64,000 nucleotides of DNA, taken from contig JARUPY010000083.1 of assembly GCA_029817715.1 (NCBI GenBank), forward strand, positions 3,162,001 through 3,226,000, given 5' to 3'. A program made the translations under genes and the position numbers. The notes under the pieces are model-generated. The model saw only the letters and a list, made by a program, of their open reading frames with translations. It had not been told where the DNA came from and searched no databases. This stretch comes from Melastoma dodecandrum. Lineage: Eukaryota; Streptophyta; Magnoliopsida; Myrtales; Melastomataceae. Shown here piece after piece: positions 12,414 through 24,887 of the stretch (positions are counted from its first letter, which is position 1; the number at the start of each line of letters is the position of its first letter).

Positions 12414-15400
12414 TCATCTGAAAGTGGGAGTCCTCCTGATGATGGATTCGTCATGGGAAGGAGTACTCGTGGATGGGTTGCTATGATTATTGATCGATGC
12501 TTGTTCTGCGCCCAGGGAAAGACTGGGGAGTGTGTCGAGGATGGACCGGGGAGAGAAGCGGGTCACCGATGCCAGGTCAATGTTCTCAAAAACCGGTGTC
12601 CATCCAGGGTCACTAGAGGAAAAAAAAAAAAAAGAAGAAGAAAAGGAGCAACAGTCAAGCTGTAACCAAACTGAGAAGCCCAGTGAACAATACATTTGGA
12701 GTCATCTATCCTGTTCCGGTTGCCCAATAGAGAGAAGACGAGTAGTGTTTACCTGTCGTGGTCTGCCTTTGATTTTGTATTGTGTGACCTGGAAGGCAAG
12801 ATTGGCTTGTCCACTGCTGCCTTGGCACGCTCTCGCATGCTCCGAGGCATTTCCTTTAATTCAGAGACAAGGCATCATTAGTCTCTACCTTCATATTCAT
12901 TTTTCTCTTTAAGTTTCCGATGACAAGGGATGTATTATGAACTATGGCAAGATGCCAAGCTTATGATAGAGCTTCTTGTTCACCTACCGATTTCCTTGCG
13001 AATGATGGCTGACCACGAAATGACAAATCCAATGGCGACAAAGACTTCAGAAACCGGTGATCAAGTAACTTTGCGGCTGAGGGCCTCTCAGCAGGGTTTC
13101 TTCGGAAACAGCATTGCAAGAAATCTTTCCCCTCGGAAGACAACATGTCAGGTATAGGCGGTGTATCGCTTAGGACCCGGAACATTGCTGCAGCCTGGGC
13201 CAAAATCATAGGTTAAGCAAGCAAAATATCCATATTAGGAACCAAAAAACTCCATGGGGACTTCAACTCAAGCTCAAAAGCTAGTGACCACATTCACATC
13301 AGCTTTAATGGGAATTTGGCATTTATGTCTGTTGGGAAAAATTGAAAACTTTTTCTAATGGCAAATATGTTTTCCAATATATTTCTCTTAGAAAATTTCA
13401 AATTTTCAAAAAAAAAAAAATCACACTATTTCTCTTCTCACCTTTCCAAATGCACCATTAGGACACAGTTATTGATTAGTCACTCACAGGGAAGTATATA
13501 GACTTAAGACAACATGTAAATTGAAATTAAGCCAAGAAAATATTCTTACTCCTTCAAACTCGCTCCAAGGAGGCTTCCCAGTGATCATTTCAATGATAGT
13601 GCATCCCAAGCTCCAAATATCAACAGCAAAAGCATGATCTGAGTTTTCATTCTTCATCACGGAGCATATGAGCTGCACGACACAGTAAGTCAAAGGAGAA
13701 AAATTGCTGGCCGGGCATTAATGCTGACGAAACCACAAAATTACCTCAGGAGCCATCCAATAGGGGCTTCCCTTTAAAGAGAGATCAGCTGCTTGCCCAG
13801 TCAGCTAAAAGCAGAAACAACAAAGTTTCTTAGCAAAAATCCTAACTAAAATTCAAAAGTAACACATAACCTGCGACAAAATGCTGCTAAAAGGCTTACA
13901 ATTTTTGAGTGTTCATCTACTTCCTTTAGAACGTGGAGAGTTGAACAACTTACATGTTTAGCCATTCCAAAGTCAGCAAGTTTGACAACACCGGATGCAT
14001 CTACTAGCAGATTAGCTCCCTTGATGTCCCTATATTCACCCAATGAAATAAGTACGCAAACTTGTAGGGAACAGTATGATTGCGCCTTATCTAACAAATA
14101 AGTTCAATTTAAAAAAAAAAATACTTGCTAAGGTGTATGTTTCGCTATCAATGTCAATTTGGGGAAGTTACTTGGCCATACCTATGGACGGTTTTCTTGC
14201 GATGCAAATAAGCGAGCCCAGACAAAATATGCCGAGTAAAATTGCGGACAACAGATTCTGTAATGGCCCCAAAATTGTCGCGAACATACTTGTTTATAGA
14301 TCCTGGATGGACGTACTCCAGATATATGTAAAACCTGTCATCAACCTGCATAAAGTTGATCTAAACTCTGGTTCATGAAATCCCCATAATTTTTGCAATA
14401 ATGGGGTTGAAATTGTGTTGCACAGGGCGAGGAAGAAAGAAACTCACCGTTTCACTACCATAATACTGTACAATATTAGGATGTTTGAGCCAGCTTAGCA
14501 CGTTGATTTCCTGTGACATATTAAGAGATAGTCAGCTCAAGAAGGTAAGAAAAAATCAATTTAATTTTACGCATTACACCTGCAACGACTGAATGGACTA
14601 TTTAGTATAAATTTGTTAAGGAAAATAGCCACCCACCAACCTCTGCATCTTTCTTGTTCTAAAAGGTGGTAAATAAGTTAAATTTGAAAATTACGCAATG
14701 AATAATTTTCTACCTGTTCTAGCTGCTTAATACACTCCAGAGACTTAGGGTCTTCAGGACACAGTTCAACTTCCTTCATAGCACAAAGAGCTCCTGTTTC
14801 TCTGCCAGTTAAGACATGTCATACTAAAGCCATATGAACCAAAAGAAATCTGCAAGTACTCAAAGAAGAAATCTGCATACCGGTTGCTCGCAACATAAAC
14901 ACTGCCGAATGTTCCACGTCCAATAAGCTTTCCTTTCTTCCATTGACCTTTTAATGCAACAGTTTCTGTCATAATGGATGCTTGAGTTCTGGCAGATGAT
15001 GGAGAACGCAAAGCTGCCGAAGGTGGAAGGGGAAGGGGAAGGGGATGGACACCAGCATTAGCATTGCTGTCATGTCGACCAATGGATGAGGACTTGGGAT
15101 GCAGCGATGACGCTGACCCACCTAAGTTTTTTGAAGTCCCGACGGGACTTTTTACTTGAGGACTACGAAGTGGTGGGGCTTCAAAACTATAAGCATGTTG
15201 TTCGTGAGCAATTGGAAAAGAATTGCCTGTAGGTATCTCAGGTGCAGACCAAACATTATTGGTTTTTGGAGTAATGTAATAGTACTGGAGGAAATCGATA
15301 CTGGAGTTTCTTATTGCATCAATTGATGAAGGACTGGTGGGTGCACTTCTAGCAGCAGTACTACTCCTAGAATTTTGTCTGGAGCTTTTTTTATCACCCC

Positions 15401-16748
15401 TCAAATTTTTAGGGCTTGCCCTGGAAGATGTCCCATCGGCATGCTGTGAAACCTTGGCCCCATCTTCACGGGTACTGTTACAAATAACCATGGCAAGGTA
15501 AATAGTCAATATCAAATAACCCCACAACAAGGTAAAATGTCAATTACAATCAAACAAGTAAAGCTATCATCAGTGTGTTGACACTGAGAATGTTACATGT
15601 AATGATTGATGAACAATAATCTAGCCACAATATTTCACTTAGATTAGTGGCCAAGATATCAGATTAAAGGCCAAGGTGTGTATCCACACAACTCACATGT
15701 CATTTCAGAAAATATAGGGTTTCCAAGGATGTAAGAAAACCTATATGGTTGAAGATGATATCTAGGGTGCTGTCATTCAACAACAATGTCCAGAAATTTT
15801 TTAACATTGTCAGAAAGGTATCAATCGAAAAAGTGAATGCATATTGTTCCCCAAATTTATACTCGGGTCATGGACAAATGCAACCACTTTCTACGCCCAG
15901 CTGTTGACATGGAAGTTGCTTGTATCTATGACATTTAACAATGAAGATGGACATTCAAGAGATGACTCCCCAAATTATCCAGCTTTGAGTTTCTGAATTG
16001 GATATGATGTTCTAGATGCGATTTCTCTGTAAACTTTCATTTTCTGGTCAAAACATGCCGTTGATCGTCCAAATCCAAACTACTCAAATTCACTGCAACT
16101 AGGCCTTCAGAAGCTAGCTTATGTCCAAATAACTCAGCAACAAACTCGGGCTTGTTGGTCAAACGTCAGAAGAACAATACTTTCCAAGCAAGAATCATAA
16201 ATGGACAAAGGCAACCAGCCATTCGTTTCGAGGGGGGCAAGACCATATGGTGACAAATCACGCCAAACTAGTGACTATGTTAAGGCCTCAGAAATGAACA
16301 AGACTTCTTATGAAACAAGCAATTCAACATCTCGTTAGCTAAACTTTTCCAAACTCCATAAAGATTGAAGATTCGTGACCTTAAGATAACAAACGCAGTC
16401 TCAATCATTTAACCGTTCTCACCTGGAAGTAGTTGCTTGCTCTGGTGAAGAAGGCGGCAATGGCAGGGGAAGGGGCATAGAAACCACCGCCCCTGCCCCC
16501 GTGGGCGCATCCCCTCCCGCCTCCGCAACATGATGCAGCTGCTGAAGTGCACCGAGGATCTTCTTCTCCGAGAGGTATCGAAGATTCGTCTGGCGCGTGA
16601 GCTTAGGACCACCGGTCGAACTCAACCCGTTGATGGAGAAGTCCATCGCGACGGTCAAAGAGAAGGAACACCAAGGAGAGGCGGGGGCGGACGACGACGC
16701 TGAGGCAGGGGCCGTCGCGGTTCTGGAGTGATTATGGAGCCACCGCAT
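12414..16748 (-). CDS. MAPKKK5: MAPKKK3/5-type MEKK kinase
   Basis: MEKK-class MAP kinase kinase kinase that would phosphorylate MKKs in cytoplasmic stress, immunity or development cascades. Exon 1 (16748-16433) starts MRWLHNHS and holds [10 protein letters not shown], resembling the MAPKKK5 N-terminus (MRWL, then LTRQ). Exon 2 (15474-14881) has a long Ser/Pro-rich region with LPLPLPP and the glycine loop [14 protein letters not shown]. Exon 3 (14801-14714) has the ATP lysine in [15 protein letters not shown]. Further exons (~14512-14449, ~14346-14184, ~14032-13955, ~13804-13746, ~13673-13550, ~13196-12990) give [13 protein letters not shown], the split [43 protein letters not shown] and [10 protein letters not shown]. 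Exons at ~12860-12752 and ~12616-12414 supply a short Ser-rich tail. All key kinase residues are present. Assignment to subclass 3/5 rather than YODA rests on the N-terminus. Confidence 0.9.
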
Positions 16749-18329
16749 CTTACGATTAACATCTTACGGGAACGAAATGACGGAAGAGGAAAAGAATAGC
16801 CTCAGGGCGAAAGGATATCTCCCTGGTCGATCCTTCACCTGGAGCCGCTCCCTTTCCCGATCCCTAACCGACGGGCGACGCAATGCGAGGGGATATGGAG
16901 CCTCATCATCGTCATCGCCGGCGTCGGAGTCGGCGACGAAGGGCGGAAGGCGGTGGCGCAGGCGGTTGGAGGAAGGAAACGGTGGAGGGGGGAGGAGGGT
17001 GTTGTTGTTGTCGTTGTTGTAGGGGGGTGGGTTTGAGGAGGAGGGAGAGGAAAAAACGCGGGTTAGTTGAGAACGGATTCCTCCAATCTCTCTCGCGTTT
17101 TAGGGGAAAAAAAAGGACGGAAACGAAAAAGAGAGTTTCAGTTTCGGTTGATGATCCCGGTGATGATCAACCGTTATTAACCTAACGGAAATTAGCTGTA
17201 AGCGTAATACAAATTAATCTATTCACCCCTTTCCTAAATTGCGTCATAGATAAATCTTTTTATTTAAAATTTTATTATATAAAATATTTATTATTAAATT
17301 TCCTAAATATCATCAGCCTCCAAATGAAATGTTAACACTAAACCTTTTATCCTTAATTTGTGCCTGCAGTAGAGGCAGAGAATCTGTCGCGCGGACAAAC
17401 CCATTCGGTTCAAAACAAGGGATGAAACCTAACAGAGAAACTTTCAGGAAATTTTCTCGTAGAGTACGTCAGTTGACCGGACCAATCGAAGGACGAACAA
17501 GGTGGACTCCGGAGCACATTGTCTCATAGTAGGATTCATTCTACAATACGACCCATGACTAGCTAAAAAAATATGGATGACATCGCCCCTCACGAAATCA
17601 AATGACCCTCTGACTATATCATAACATCAGGGGAAAGTTCCAAGACATTTCTCGGGTGCCACAAGTATTTTCTGGTCATTTCAAAACGTTCCCCAACAGC
17701 AGAACAACGTTCAACTAACAAGTTGCAAAGACCAGGAAATCTCCCTACACACTCTATCACACCGTTCTCTCCTCATCCAAATGTGTTTCAGCACCAAGAC
17801 TCTACAGCACACAGGACCGCACATCGAAAACCGAAAGGAACAAGATATGGTTGGAGCAAGAGGAGCGTCTAAGATGCAGGAAGTAATTTATCTAAGAAAT
17901 GCTTTAGATGAGCACCAAGAGGAGACAACATTGGTTGTCTTTTTACATGCTTGCCAAATCAGATTTTAATAACATCAGATAGTCCGGCTGCTGCAAGCAA
18001 TGTTTGTGACTGAGAGAAGAGAGTAAGGGTAAAGTTCTTCAACATTTATTCCAAAAAATCATAATTTGTTACTCCTTAGATTGGGAAATCAAACTTCCCA
18101 CGGTTAGTCTCATTCCCCTTCCAAACAAAACTAACTTCGGACCAGCAACAAGATAAAACAAGAGTCCTGCGACATACCTTATGGCTTCTCTTAAAGCAAG
18201 CGTCATCAGAAACCGCTTCCACATCAAAATAGCTGCATTTCAGTCAATGTTTTGGATTTGGCTTTTGGTCAACAAGCATGAGCTGCATATACTCTTATAG
18301 TGTATATGCGGAACAGGTACAACAAGTTC
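16749..18329. other. Intergenic: MAPKKK leader/promoter and bL25 3' flank
   Basis: The first ~350 bases beyond the MAPKKK ATG are GC-rich and low in complexity (CGG/GGA-type triplets at 16880-17040), probably 5' UTR. The rest is AT-rich. I see no supported gene. The final ~300 bases should hold the 3' UTR of the bL25-like gene. Confidence 0.5.
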
Positions 18330-19860
18330 CTACGCTTCGATCGGTTCTTCGATTTTCGTCTGCAGTACACCGACCTTACAGATGGGAATACTATCATCTT
18401 TGCTCATAAGCTTCAGCGAAGGATGAACTTGAATGTCTTGCATGAATATTTTATCTCCAATATCTAAGTTACTCACGTCGACCTCAATTTTCGAAGGGAC
18501 ATGTTCTGCTGGGCATATATATTTAAGGGTGGTTCTTATTCGGTTCAGATATCCCCCTGCAACAGGAAAAAAAATGACAAATCAGCTCCATCAACATGTT
18601 AGGCTAATTCTGTCTCAAAATTATAAACTCTAGGAAAAACTCAGTGTTAGGGAGGTTAATTGACAGGATAGTTGTTTACAATTGCAGAAATATACTACCG
18701 GGTAAAAGAATCCTCATCTTCAAATAACTTTAGGGAAGGATAGGATGCATAACTTAGATTGCAATGGAGCAATGAATCTAAAATCTGAGGTTGCCTTGTT
18801 CTTGCAAAAAATTCACCGAAAGATTCTATTAATGCAAGCATACCACAAGCATGCAGAGATAAACAGAGCAAGCAATAGTCAAAGCCAACTTTATCACCTT
18901 GAAGATCAAAATCATAAACTAAAGATAACCATCTGACGAAAGAAAATCCATTTAGCATAGCTTTTAATTGAACTACACACAGCAATAACCTAATTTATTT
19001 GAGTATTCAACATTCCTATAAGGCATAAGGTGCTTCCACCATAGCAATACAATCAAACAAATAGAAAGAAAAGTTTAACGACTCGCCTTTCCTCAAACCA
19101 GGACAAGCATCCTCTCCTTTAAAAACAACAGGCACATCAACCTTCAACTGTGCTCCCTCATCCGCCCACACGAATACCAGATTCAAAATCTTCCCAGTCT
19201 CTTCATCTCTATGTATCTACAAGACAAAATCAACAACACCTGGACTTCAAAGGGCACAATAAACCACAACTCCATTTGATAACAATTAGACGTCTGCAGT
19301 GTTCTCAGCCACAGGTAAATTCGGCCACAAAATTCAACAAGGAATAAATAACGTCAGCCTCGACACATAACAATTCATTAATTGCATCAGATACAAAATG
19401 CTTTCGCGGATTCTCTCTAGTGCGATCTCTTCATCCATTCTCTTTGCCTGGGAGTCGACATCCTAGACACATTCCAAGTTACCTTAATTGGAAGAACCTT
19501 TCCGGACTCCAGCAGCGTGCTCGATCCAGACCCTGCCCTAATCTGGAGCCCGAAAGTGGTGGAGCAGAAGAAGGGAACCTGCACGGACTTGAGCAACGAC
19601 TTGATCTGCTTCTTCTCCGTGGTCAAGAGATACTTCCGAGAACTCTGCCGAAGACCGACCGCCTCCTTCTCGAGAAGAGACTGGGAGAACACGACGGCCG
19701 GTATCCTTCCCTGAGCCCTGTCCCTTGCAGAGACCCTGCTGCCGGTTACCTCCCGCGGAATGGCCTGAATAATACTGTGGTAGTGTTTACGATTAAGGAG
19801 GCGGGACTGTGCCGCCGTGGCAAGGTAGCGGAGTTGGTCGGTGCGCCGACAGGCGGCCAT
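18330..19860 (-). CDS. Organellar ribosomal protein bL25-like (L25/Ctc family), probably mitochondrial
   Basis: Bacterial-type L25, which binds 5S rRNA in the large subunit; in plants such proteins are nuclear-encoded and imported. Three exons: 19860-19483, 19216-19087 and 18556-18330, giving 244 residues. The Arg-rich, acid-poor N-terminus (MAACRRTDQLRYL) fits a targeting peptide. SGRVSARDRAQG-like and GRIPAVVFSQ segments match the start of the L25 fold. Exon 2 has HRDEETGKILNLVFV and VPVVFKGEDACPGLRKG. Exon 3 has CPAEHVPSKIEVDVSNLDIG, the TL5/Ctc C-terminal domain, and HPSLKL. Joining exons 2 and 3 in frame needs a GC donor (AAAG|GCGAGT at 19087/19086) with a normal CAG acceptor; this gives KGGYLNRI. 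A further ATG upstream at 19971 is in frame but would add 37 residues with no family support. Confidence 0.87.
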
Positions 19861-20133
19861 CGTGCGAGGGATCGGCGGGAACGTCGGGGCTGAGAAGGTG
19901 GGGGCGACAACGTAAGGGTTTTTGCTCCGGGGGTTTAGTCTATGGCAATTATTTGGGCCATAAAGGCCCAATTAAATTTAGTAGGCCCATTCCTTACTCC
20001 TTTCGCTTATGTCCGCAAATATTAAATTACGTGACAATAAAATTTCAACATTCCCATAGACGTCTAGGATTCATTAGGACACTTCAATGTGATGTTCCAA
20101 CAAAAAGCAAAGGTCTTGTTTTAACTCTTGTGG
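19861..20133. other. Short intergenic gap
   Basis: About 270 bases between the bL25-like start codon and the stop codon of the Misato-like gene, both on the minus strand. It must contain the promoter of the first and the 3' UTR of the second; no discrete element is evident. Confidence 0.4.
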
Positions 20134-23100
20134 TCAATCCGAATCCGATGATGACATCTCGGCAAGAGGTTTCAGCTCCGCAGCCATCCCGGACAAGCCT
20201 TCCGCCATGTCATCCAGCTCATCCCTCCCAAATCCCCAGCTACGAAGCAGCTCGGACCCAGGAGAACCTCGTTCCGTCCCAAATCGTCGGAGATAACCCA
20301 GCCTATTCTCAATGTACGGCAGTACGGCACAGCTGGATCGCAGCTTAACCACCATAGGGACACAACGTACATCGGGTGAACCTCTGGATGAGGAACCCTC
20401 CATGGCGGGCGCACTTAACAGTTCGCCACGCTCTCCAACCGTGTGGCTAAAGATGGAAGGAAATGGCAAAGGTATGGGAAGAGGACACTGTGCGACAGAT
20501 AAATGGCAGAATTTCGGCATCGTTCCGCTGTGGTCGTACGCTGTGTGTAATGCGTCCTCGACTTCCGATACGGAAGCAGGATGACCACCTAAGAGTGAGG
20601 AATAATGAGGACGACATCAGATCATTTCATTCATGGAAAACAATGTAAGTCTCTCTATACTTGTATATAGGAGCTTTCCCATCTGTAATTCTAAAAGAAA
20701 TTTACTCGACAGAGGCATCTTCACTGATGTCAGGCAGTGTTTGGCAATGAGACTAACCTGGCCCGGTCACTCCGTGCACAACCATAGTTTCCACTGCCTG
20801 AAGGTCTTCCATGTCCCTAGATACCTCGGTCGTCACCGGCTGCAAATTCCTCAGGAATCTTCCCTCAGTGCCAGCTCCTGCATCATATTTACCTGCTTAT
20901 CAATCAAGACTAAAGATAGCAAGTAGACGATTTGACTTAAAACAGCTACCCAACAATGAAGGTGCAGGCATTGCAAGTTCCAGAACAGCAACCCTGTTCC
21001 TCCAAGATTTCCCCGACAAAATTTGTATGACATCATTGACGCCCGCAGCGCCAGAAAAAAGACGAGAATCACAAGTGGGGCTGGGTGACCCCATCCTGAA
21101 GGGAAGACTAATGGAATGTAATCCAGCAGCATACACAGCACTGCAATGATACAGCTTATTGTCGTCGATTCTAAGGAAGGAGGACAATCGACCTGCAACG
21201 AAAAAAACAGCTTATTTTCACAATCATGAATTGTTCATTGCTAATCGATCAAAAGCCATAAATAGAACAATGGAATAGAATAAGATTGCCAGAGAAAGGC
21301 TGCAAAGGAAAACCACAATGTGGAGTGGCAGTGTGTATACTTCCCAAACACAGGATGGCACAAACTTACTTTGGCTCAATGAGGGCAGGCCAACCGGCAC
21401 AATCAAATTGGAGAAGGATGATAGCCTGGAAAATGATACAGCATCATGAAGACCTCTGAAAACGGCCTGCTTTCTTCTTCCAATATTTGCGTAAGATCCA
21501 GGGTCCCGAACTGAATAAAGCAACACTGGTATTCTTCCATAGTCATCTGCAATGTGCTCCAAGACGTCAGCAGCAATAGAGGAGAATCCGCCCGAGTCAT
21601 CGACGAAGAACTGAAACCCCTGCCAATACAGATAACAATGTCATGAAGAGGGGTGCAGATTCAATTTATTTTTAGATCTATTAAGTTAAGATGTATCGAT
21701 ACCTGCATATGATCACACTCCTCTACGAAAAACCGAAGCCTATCATCGATATCTTCTCTGCTGAGACAAGATGAGACGGCTTCCCTTCCAATACCATAAT
21801 TGTCGAATTCCAAAGCATCCACCCATAATCCAGTCAACTCATACAGACTCTTAGGATGATAATGAACTTTAGAGTAGTCAGTCCAAAATTTTACACCGTC
21901 TTCCAGGCAGTTTACTATATCCATGTCCTGATATCCTCCACTAGGGTCACCCTTGTCTTTGCCCGGAAGAGATACATTCTGCTCTTCATCCAAACTTTGT
22001 AGAAAGATATTCTTCTTGAGGTGTTCAGACTTGAGGGTGGACAAACCACCAGTCCTACAAGTCAGTCTGGATGCTCAATGAAATTAACTATTGGACAACT
22101 AAACCACGATACTGAATTTAGGGTCTCGATGTTCAGAAGGAGCTACCACACAGAATTCAGGTAGCAAAACAGACCACAAGTTGCGATCAATTGAAAGATT
22201 CATGTGGAAGGATCAATGGATGAAGACAAATCGTGACATTTCAAACAATTTCGCCAAAACTCTCCAGTTTCCAAGATACAAAAGGGGAGAGACAAAACCC
22301 TCACCACGTGGTAACACTTGAGGGATCCGGGGAATCATGGTCATATAGTGTCCCACGTGAACTCAAAGATCCAAGGGATCCTGAAAAGTTAAAATAATGC
22401 ATTCATAGGAAAATTGATGACAAAATGCAGAGAGACAAGTAGAACTCAGAAAGCAAAATATCCTATCAGATCCAATTGCACTATAAGAAACATAGTGTAC
22501 AGAAATATAATTCCATGGCCTCTATGCAATGAATCTTGAGTAGAAGGTAAAAATTTTGCAAGTCTGAGACTAAATTGGGGCGAAGGGAAAAGAACAACCC
22601 AGTAAAGCTATCTAAATAGGTGCCTACCAAGTAGTACAAAATGAATACAAACTGGACCATCAGAAAAGTGGATTGAGCGACATAGCAGAGACTATTGATA
22701 GCTTGGATAGCCCTTCAGAGTTTTGAAACGATATTAACATAGTGACATCTAAAGCAACAACAGAAACTCAAACTGCACATGCCGTTCTTAAAAGAACATA
22801 GCTTAAAAATCGATGACAAGTGTGTCGGGCAAAAGGAAGTACCTTGAAAATCAATAGAAACCAGTCGAGGAGTGTATGTTTGTAATCCCTGAAAAATCAA
22901 AAGAGAGTATCAACATCTATATCCCCAACATAGCAGAGACCTTACAAAGAAGCCCAGGTAAGGGTGTTGTAGAAAAAATGAAGTAACTCATAAGTAAGGG
23001 ATTCAAATCAAAGGCGCATATGATGGACAATACCCAATCCAAAACCATGACTGCACTCAAAAGTCAACCCAAATAAAAACATGGCCAGGCGATGAGAACA

Positions 23101-23858
23101 TCATGCCAGTTATTTATTCTCCAGATTGGACACATTACATTAGTCTCTGCATCAGAAATGTGAACTTGAACAACGGACCTGCTCTGTCTGTCCTGCACGA
23201 TATAGAACATCCATGTCCAGGTTTTGGTTCTTGAAGACATCATTTGCATGGGGATCTTCAGCCAACCCAAGCAATTCATCCTTCAGAAAACAAAAACCAA
23301 AACTTCAACCAAACAACACACGGACAAGCTGGATTTCCAGCCTAAAAAATTAGACATATTGAACAAGGCCAACACTAAATCAAAGCAACGACAGATCGAA
23401 TGTGAGCTTCCAAAGGCGATGCACCATAGGACAAATCAGATAGCATCAACCTAAAATCATATCTTTGTTTCGTCCACATTTTGAATATCCCTCTCAACCT
23501 TTTCGAAACTAAAATGTTAAGAAAACCGCGAGACAAAAGAAACTATCTGATCAACATCTTCTTCTCCAGCGCCGGACCAAAACGGACACTAGAGACAGTA
23601 ATCCAATGCCTACATCAAATTCCTAGCAGAAAGCGACAAAAAAACCCAAAACCCAAACCTGCCAAGACCGCACAACCTCGCAAGAACCCACCACAACAAA
23701 ACCGACTCTTGAAGTAACCCAAAACCCACAAAGTACGAAAACACGAAAAAACCGAACTTTGGGAGGAAAACCAGAGGAACCGAAACCTGGAAGTTCCAGA
23801 AGTGAGAGCCGACGAAATTAGCGAATCCTCCGACTTGCAGCGTCACTATTTCCCTCAT
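20134..23858 (-). CDS. Misato/DML1-like protein (tubulin/FtsZ-related)
   Basis: Misato-family protein (yeast Dml1, animal MSTO1), a tubulin/FtsZ-like protein linked in other eukaryotes to mitochondrial distribution and morphology. The start at 23858 gives MREIVTLQVGGFANFVGSH, the conserved family N-terminus that corresponds to the tubulin nucleotide-binding beta strand; an in-frame ATG at 23903 adds only 15 residues. Exons: 23858-23787, 23280-23179, ~22889-22841, ~22378-22308, ~22058-21703, ~21619-21370, ~21193-20949, ~20894-20757, ~20589-20134. Later exons hold DMDVLYRAGQTEQ, YTPRLVSIDF, VKFWTDYSKVHYHPKSLYEL (misato segment II type), GFQFFVDDSGGFSSIA, NIGRRKQAVFRGLHDA and YAAGLHSISLPFRM. The C-terminus has a short Ser/Asp tail (SSSDSD). 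The reading frame is intact throughout. The ~1 kb between its start and the SnRK2 start is a shared divergent promoter region. Confidence 0.9.
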
Positions 23859-24446
23859 CTCCCCCTTATATTCAGACACAAGCAACGAATCGAGGACGCT
23901 CAAAAAATTTCACTTCTTGGTGGAGAAAATTGATTCCAGGAAGAGGAAGAGAAATAGCTAGAACTCCGGTCGGAAGAGTCGGCGCTCCTCTTCAGGCGGC
24001 GGTTCGTGTAGTTTCCCCCTTAAGTTGCAAATCGGCCCTTTGATTTTATGAATTTTTCGATTCTTGGTTTATTTTCGGTTCTTTCTTCGTTTTGAGTCCC
24101 TCTCCGTCGGTTGAGCCTTGGTGCATGGCTTGTTGTATGTGCGAATCCGATGACCGGAAACTGTGGTGGAGGTTCCCGTGACTGGCTTCTGCCGTCATGT
24201 CTTCGTCAAGAAAACCTTATCGCACGTATGCTTTGGGATCTTGCATCCTTGTGTCGTGAATATTTCGAACTATGAGTATGGAATACATTTTTCTTGCAAT
24301 TTGATGCCATCATGTAGCTACCGGGTCATTTTCTTTTTCTGTAAAATTAATGGGCGACTTACACATCTTTAGGATCGTGACAACATTCTATAATCCACTA
24401 CAATTGAATAAGTCGGGTCTACCAAGATTGAGTCCTGAAATGTATC

Positions 24447-24839
24447 TCAGGCACATGCTTTGTTTTGTGCAGGCACAAGCATCCATATCTCCCTAATGGC
24501 GTCTCCGTCGAGGTTCCCTGGAGAAGGACGGGCGTCCCCGGCATCACGGGGTACGTTTGATCCGTAAGAGAACTCCGTCAAATGTCCGAACCGAGAAGGA
24601 ATCCGAACGATGTTGTCACTGGAAGACAATTTGGGAACTTTTCCGACAGAACAGAGGGAAAACGCCACTAAAAATAGGGCTAAGCCGACCGACATTAAGC
24701 CCAATAACATCCAAAAAGTCCTGGCTTCTTTACTCTTACAGTCCAAAAGACCGCTCGTCGCTATTTCACCGCTCTCTCTGTCCCAAACACCGTAACCTTC
24801 CCTGACGAGCAACCCCCGGGTCGGCGGGTCGTTTTCCAT
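24447..24839 (-). CDS. Possible small membrane protein ORF antisense to the SnRK2 leader
   Basis: A 130-codon open frame starting at the ATG at 24839 and ending at 24447. It encodes a polar N-terminus, one strongly hydrophobic stretch (FWMLLGLMSVGLALFLVAF, a plausible transmembrane helix) and a polar tail. It lies on the strand opposite the SnRK2 and mainly upstream of that gene's start. The open frame extends further upstream across SnRK2 exon 1, which suggests that at least part of it is chance. I recognise no family. Treat it as a candidate only. Confidence 0.15.
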   Translation of the reverse strand: MENDPPTRGLLVREGYGVWDRESGEIATSGLLDCKSKEARTFWMLLGLMSVGLALFLVAFSLCSVGKVPKLSSSDNIVRIPSRFGHLTEFSYGSNVPRDAGDARPSPGNLDGDAIREIWMLVPAQNKACA

Positions 24840-24887
24840 GTGATTTTCCCAGGTAGGGGCCCAGCGCCGAGCCTGGGTGGTTCCCCG

